64,000 nt of DNA from Astropecten irregularis. Lineage: Eukaryota > Echinodermata > Asteroidea > Paxillosida > Astropectinidae. Positions 59,446 through 64,000 of the stretch are shown here, piece by piece (position 1 is the stretch's first letter; every line of letters starts with the position of its first letter). The stretch covers positions 5,022,001-5,086,000 of the forward strand of contig OZ020255.1 of the NCBI GenBank assembly GCA_963971285.1. The letters run 5' to 3'. The notes under the pieces are model-generated. The model ran no database searches. It worked only from the letters and a program-made list of their open reading frames with translations, and was not told where the DNA came from. Both the position numbers and the translations under genes were made by a program.

Positions 59446-59801
59446 AAAAATATATGACGGACTTACATTAACTTGGCTTTGGTACCTGCCTAGAATGGTC
59501 CCACTGATGAATATTAAATATTCAAATAGAAGTACCTCTTGAAGTACGAAAGAAAGGGCCCAGACTGTTCACAAATGAATTTACTAACCTCAAATCATAG
59601 AGTTTTCGAAAATAGACCGTTTTTAGCACCAAAAAGAGTCTATCGTAGACCTACACAAGTAGGCAGACCCTTTTCAGTTTAAACTGAAGATAGACCACTT
59701 TTAGTACTGTGTCTGAATGCCCCCAGAGCATTACTAGAGCCACGCATGGATGCTAGTGAAGTAAGGGCTTTTTGATAATAACAGGTTTTGATCTCTTCCA
59801 G

Positions 59802-59906
59802 GTTGGACCCTCAGGGGCAGGTAAGAGCACCATCATCCGTCTCTTGTTCCGTTTCTATGATCTTCAAGGAGGTCAGATAAGGATAGATGGACAAGATATT
59901 CAAAAG
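59802..59906 (+). pseudogene. ABCB6: ABCB6-like exon j: Walker A
   Basis: It encodes [20 protein letters not shown] and [10 protein letters not shown]. The Walker [10 protein letters not shown] is intact. The donor is GTCAGT. Confidence 0.88.
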
Positions 59907-60039
59907 GTCAGTCATTTCTCCTTTATGGCTTGACCCCAACCCCAATTTCCCAATTCGGGTACACTTCACTAAACCTATTCGGTGAAACTGAATTTTGATA
60001 ATTAATCAACCTTTCGTGAGATAAAATTTAACAATATCT

Positions 60040-60540
60040 GGTACTATGCAAATTAGGCTTGCCCTTCACCGACTCAGTGCTTATGAGAGCACGTGAGAAA
60101 AAATCATACCTAAGGCATCTGCACTAGTGGGCAGGAGGTCGTGGGTTCAAATCCCACCTGAGCAAGCATGTGATTTTTTTCTCACGTGCTCTCACAAGCA
60201 CTGAGTATAAAGTGCTCATCAACGTCGGTGAAGGGCAAGCCTAATTTGCATATTATCAATTTCCCGACCAAAATCATTTAATATTCATGATTTACTGCGG
60301 TACCCGCCGCGATATTGGATTCGATTCACCCTGCAGACCCCAGCTAGCTCGGTTGCCTAGCAGGTAAGGCATCTGCACTAGTAAGCAGGAGGTCGTGGGT
60401 TCGAATCTCACCTGAGCAAGCAAGTGATTTTTTCTCACGTGCTCTCACAAGCACTGAGTAATACAGTGCTCATCTACGTCGGTGAAGGGCAAGCCTCATT
60501 TGCATATTATCTATTTTCCGACCAAAATCATTTAATATTC
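60040..60540 (+). mobile_element. Two SINE type 2 copies in tandem
   Basis: Heads lie at about 60108-60166 (partial) and 60341-60417 with GGTTCGAATCTCACCTGAGC. The tails repeat CACAAGCACTGAGTA and CGTCGGTGAAGGGCAAGCCT. Confidence 0.7.
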
Positions 60541-61008
60541 ATAATATCTGGTACACTAAATTCTGTTATTATACGTAAACATGAATACTTGAAATCTCCA
60601 GACTAAAGACAATGTTGCTATATCACATGATTTAGGGCTAGCTTTTGCTGGGTTTTTTTATATGCAATGAAAGAAGTCTGTGTACCAGATACTATTCACT
60701 ATTTAACTTGCAAATGGCTTTTTGAAAACGGTTCTATTTGCTCTAGTTTAATCTCTGACGATAGCAGACTTTTTGTTGCTTACAATTAACGTATTTCACG
60801 TCAGAGTTATCTTTTTCTTTACACTAAGCAATGACAGTGTGTTAGCAGAAATAAATAAAGGTTAGCCTAGAAATTCTTTGCTAACCGATAAAGATCCAAA
60901 AGTTTTGCTTATGGATTCCATGCAAGAGGTTTTACGTGTAGCAGTACCTGTAAGCACAAAAATATGTACCGTAACGGATTCCATGAAATTGGGCCCAGGT
61001 TTGTACCT

Positions 61009-61275
61009 TTAAAGGTATGATACATGATTGGTAAAGGTCACAGGACAGCACTCACACTTTGTCTGATCCAACATGTACATGAAATAATAAACCTGTGAAA
61101 ATTTGAGCTCAATCGGACATCTGAGTCACGAGAAAATAGCGAAAACCCAACTCAATTTGTCTTTTACATTTACATGTAAACATAAAGAATGGTTTTCATC
61201 TTACCCCGCGATCAAAACTGTTTTCGGTCTTTGTTTTACTCATTTCTGGATAAATATACCATTTGTGCTGTACTT
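61009..61275 (+). mobile_element. MITE family B copy truncated by family A
   Basis: TTAAAGGTATGATACATGAT begins it. It stops at ATATACCATTT where a family A copy takes over. Confidence 0.7.
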
Positions 61276-61644
61276 TTAAAGGTAATATCATACTTTGGTT
61301 TTTGTCAAGAAGAAAAGCAGATTCATGGACAAAAATATCAAGACAGATACAGTACCAGTCATCTGTGAAAATTTCAGTCCCATACAGTGCCCACGTTTTG
61401 AGAAAACAGTGAAAAACAGCCACGGTATTTCTCAAGTCTTTTCTCTTTTATTTTTGATCTTTTAAAAGATCAAAACGATTTTCGGTCATTGTTTTACTTT
61501 TTTCTGGATAAATACACCATTTCAGACGGAAAAATGTTAACGGTATGTTTATGCCACCACCATCTTCATACCCTGTAAGTTATACGTAAATCTGTGAACA
61601 TTTCTGTTTTGGTGTCTTATACCAAAGTATGATACTACCTTTAA
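61276..61644 (+). mobile_element. MITE family A, full copy
   Basis: TTAAAGGTAATATCATACTT to GTATGATACTACCTTTAA, 369 bp. Confidence 0.8.
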
Positions 61645-61760
61645 GAAACGTGACAGAAACGTTACATGACAGAAACGTTACATGACAGACTCTTCAACCT
61701 CTGACATTCCTGGGTTTTATTCAGATTATTCCATTGTGCTTTGTGTTACTGAATCTCTAG

Positions 61761-61834
61761 GTGACGCAGCAATCTCTGTGCAAAGTCATTGGAGTGGTAC
61801 CCCAGGATACTGTACTCTTCAACAATGATATCAG
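61761..61834 (+). pseudogene. ABCB6: ABCB6-like exon k: Q-loop
   Basis: It encodes VTQQSLCKVIGVVPQDTVLF and NNDI. The PQD of the Q-loop is intact. The donor is GTAAGG. Confidence 0.88.
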
Positions 61835-62065
61835 GTAAGGCTGTGTGTAAAATAACGGACTATGGCTTAGTTGTACACATGATGTGCCTATGACAGTGGC
61901 TACAGCCACTTCCCATAGACTTGTGTATAATTTCAAGATGTAGCCAGGGAATTCGCACATAGCCAATGTAAGAATTTCTAGCTTTGTAGCAGCTGGTGAT
62001 TTAAAACACAAGTACAGTACAACACATATGGCTTTGAAAGTTTCAAATTGATGTAGAGTGTGCCT

Positions 62066-62404
62066 TTGATTTTTGTCAAAGAAATACAGATTCATTGGCA
62101 AGAATATCTAGGAAAATACAGTAACAGTCATCTGTGAAAATTTCAGTCCCATACGGTGCCCACTTTTTGAGAAAACAGTGAAAAACAACCACAGTATTTC
62201 TTAAGTCTTTTCTCTCTTATTTTTGATCTTTGAAAAAGATCAAAAGATTTTCGGTCGCTGTTTAGTGACAAATTTTTGGACAAATACACCATTTCCGGCG
62301 TAAAAATTTTAACGAATGTTTCTACCACCACCATCTTCATACCATGTAAGTGATACGTAAATCTGTGAATATTTCTGTTTTGGTTTCTTACCAAAGTATA
62401 ATAC
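62066..62404 (+). mobile_element. MITE family A, partial copy
   Basis: It starts inside the left end (TGATTTTTGTCAAAGAAATA) and ends ACCAAAGTATAATAC without TTAA. Confidence 0.65.
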
Positions 62405-62539
62405 AGGCATGCAACTTTTCCCTCGGATCAGCTGATTTCCTCTTTTTTCACTTCACTCTTATGCCATTGAAAAGTGAAAAATACTGTACAAAGTATGGTA
62501 AAGATTGGAGTTTCCTCTTTTTTTGGAAAGTCCAAGTTG

Positions 62540-62780
62540 CATGCCTGATAATATGCAAATTAGGCTTGCCCTTCGCCGACGTGGAAGAGCACTGCTTACT
62601 CAGTGCTTGTGAGAGCACGTGAAACAATCACATGCTTTTGTTTAGGTGGGATTCGAACCCACGACCTCTTGCTTAGTGCTTACGAGTGCAAATGCCATAC
62701 CGCTAGGCCACCGAGCTAGCTGGGGTCAGCGGGGTGAATCAAATCCAATATCGTGGCGGGTACCACAGTAAATCATGAAT
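62540..62780 (-). mobile_element. SINE type 2, minus copy
   Basis: GGTGGGATTCGAACCCACGA and CGCTAGGCCACCGAGCTAGC are the reverse complement of boxes B and A. The ends share GCTTGCCCTTCGCCGACGT. Confidence 0.7.
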
Positions 62781-63011
62781 ATTAATATTAATATTCATGA
62801 TTACCGAAGCATGATAGTACTACCTTTAAGATCAATCTTAGTGCTTTGTGAAATCTGGCTCTATAGATCCGTTTCCATAGGCAGGTTCAGGCAGAACTAA
62901 TCGGCATGTTGATATCATGCATCATACTGGAGCACAAACCTCTTGATGGGTAAATCACAGTTGATCTATTTATACCATCTGCCACTCTGTCTCTAACCCT
63001 GGCCTTTTTTC

Positions 63012-63235
63012 AAACCTCGGCTCCGGCTCGGGCTCCGGCTTCGTCTCTGTAAAACACATGCTGGAATTATAGGTTATGGCTTTTCATTGAAGCTGAATCT
63101 CTGTTTTCTTGTTCAAAATAGAGTATCTACTTCCAAACCGTAGCCAAAAGCCTCTTTTTTGATACTGGTTATTTAAAAATGGATTCACAAAATGGAGCCG
63201 GAGCCGGAGTCTGAGCCGAGGTTTGGAAAAGGGCC
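63012..63235. mobile_element. Foldback element with GGCTCCGGCTC ends
   Basis: AACCTCGGCTCCGGCTCGGG is mirrored by GGAGCCGGAGTC..GAGCCGAGGTTT. The interior matches 39271-39705. Confidence 0.75.
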
Positions 63236-63287
63236 CCTATAACCCCTTCCCCCAACCTTTCACATGACTTGTTGTTTTCTTACGTAG

Positions 63288-63388
63288 GTACAACATCCAC
63301 TATGGGAAGATAGGCAGCGCAGAAGAAGAGGTCGTTACGGCAGCCAGGGCAGCTGATATACACGCTAGGATCCTCTCCTTTCCCGAAG
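63288..63388 (+). pseudogene. ABCB6: ABCB6-like exon l: region after the Q-loop
   Basis: It encodes YNIHYGKIGSAEEEVVTAAR and ADIHARILSFPE, then GTAAGC. The signature motif and Walker B should lie to the right of the window. Confidence 0.86.
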
Positions 63389-64000
63389 GTAAGCCTGGAA
63401 GTCCAACGGACACATCCCGCCCCAGATGCATGCTTAATATCTGGGTCACTGTCAGGTTTTTGGGAGGAGGGGTTGGGATAGGAAGCCCAGTCTAGCTTAG
63501 GCTATGTTCAGACTCGCTACTCCAAAGACTGAAATAGGTCTACCCTTTGCAGTCACAGCGGGAGGTAAACACTTCATCCTAAACCCCTTGCGTCCGTACT
63601 ACACAGGGTTAAACTGAAAACGGTCTATCTCTGGTGTTTAGAGGTCATTTGTGTGGCATAACTCCGAAACCAAACTTCCTTTAATTCACGAGTAGTGATA
63701 TAAATCACCGGTGAGTTATGCACCCGCTCAAGGTCACTCTAAACCGGATGTGGTTGAGATAGACCATTCAGATGTCTTAAGGCACATTTATAGACTGGTC
63801 TACGTAGTCTAGAAGTTTTCAAAAATGGACCCTACTTTAGCACCCAAAACAGTCTATTGTAGACCGTTCAGACACAAGTAGATAGACCCTTCTCAGTTTA
63901 AACCGAAGACAGACCACTTTTAATACTGTGTCTGAACACCCCCCTATAAGTCACCTCCAAGGCCCAGCCAGTATTTGTAAACAAACCAAAGTGGATCTCT

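Larger units (their letters stand above)
43980..64000 (+). pseudogene. ABCB6: ABCB6-like half ABC transporter, disrupted, truncated at both ends
   Basis: Twelve exon blocks with intact splice sites translate to the core transmembrane and first half of the nucleotide-binding domain of ABCB6. Diagnostic pieces are [59 protein letters not shown] and GVVPQDTVLFN. ABCB6 family members are ATP-driven transporters linked to porphyrins and heavy metals in mitochondrial or endolysosomal membranes. Five lesions break the reading frame (45208-45299, 50030, about 50130, 56079-56144, 58593) and no N-terminal exons are seen. ABCB7 was considered; FNAWFGLIVF and PQDTVLFN context favour ABCB6. If the lesions were assembly errors this would be a live gene, but five independent ones make decay more likely. 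Confidence 0.82.

Overview
This is a gene-sparse, intron-rich eukaryotic window with very many small non-autonomous transposons. There are no bacterial-type operons. The protein content (an animal gel-forming-mucin/von Willebrand-type protein and an ABCB6-like half transporter), short exons with GT-AG introns, tRNA-derived SINEs and numerous TTAA-flanked MITEs point to a metazoan. My best inference is a marine invertebrate deuterostome such as an echinoderm, but the species cannot be fixed from sequence alone.

Left half, minus strand (36932 down to 286, continuing off the left edge): I could read one large secreted-protein gene as 33 consecutive exons. The reading frame is conserved across every junction from a signal-peptide ATG at 36932 through the Thr-rich exon ending at 736. 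Domain order is signal peptide, an EMI-like Cys-rich segment, VWD1-C8-TIL, VWD2-C8-TIL, a D'-like TIL region, VWD3-C8-TIL, an LDL-receptor class A repeat, short Thr/Ser/Pro linker exons (a 54+42-nt pair present twice), a Cys-rich exon, a 249-residue Thr/Ser/Pro mucin exon and a possible C-terminal beta-sandwich exon. This is the D1-D2-D'-D3 N-terminal plan of gel-forming mucins and VWF. A TATA/Inr-like pair lies near 37041-37077.

Middle (37.1-43.9 kb): I recognise no gene here. The region holds foldback elements, long palindromes, a GTACGTAC array, a 494-bp terminal-inverted-repeat element with G-runs and a second TIR element at 42590-43025.

Right half, plus strand (43980 to beyond 64000): twelve exon-like blocks match the C-terminal two thirds of ABCB6 (porphyrin/heavy-metal half ABC transporter family). 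This copy looks dead. It has a 1-nt deletion (exon at 45208), a 5'-truncated Ty3/gypsy retroelement with its LTR embedded in an exon (up to 50030), a missing transmembrane stretch (50031-50160), a 2-nt insertion (exon at 56079) and an in-frame TAA just before the Walker A motif (58593-58595). N-terminal exons are not visible. Splice sites are nevertheless well preserved, so the decay is recent, or the lesions include assembly errors.

The introns are packed with repeats: two sister TTAA MITE families (A and B), other TTAA families, a GGGGCCAATTTCAT-ended family, two tRNA-derived SINE families, a third SINE with a TTA tail, two THAP-domain relics in inverted orientation, and a 3.2-kb element with GC-rich inverted termini (50962-54162) that I do not recognise.
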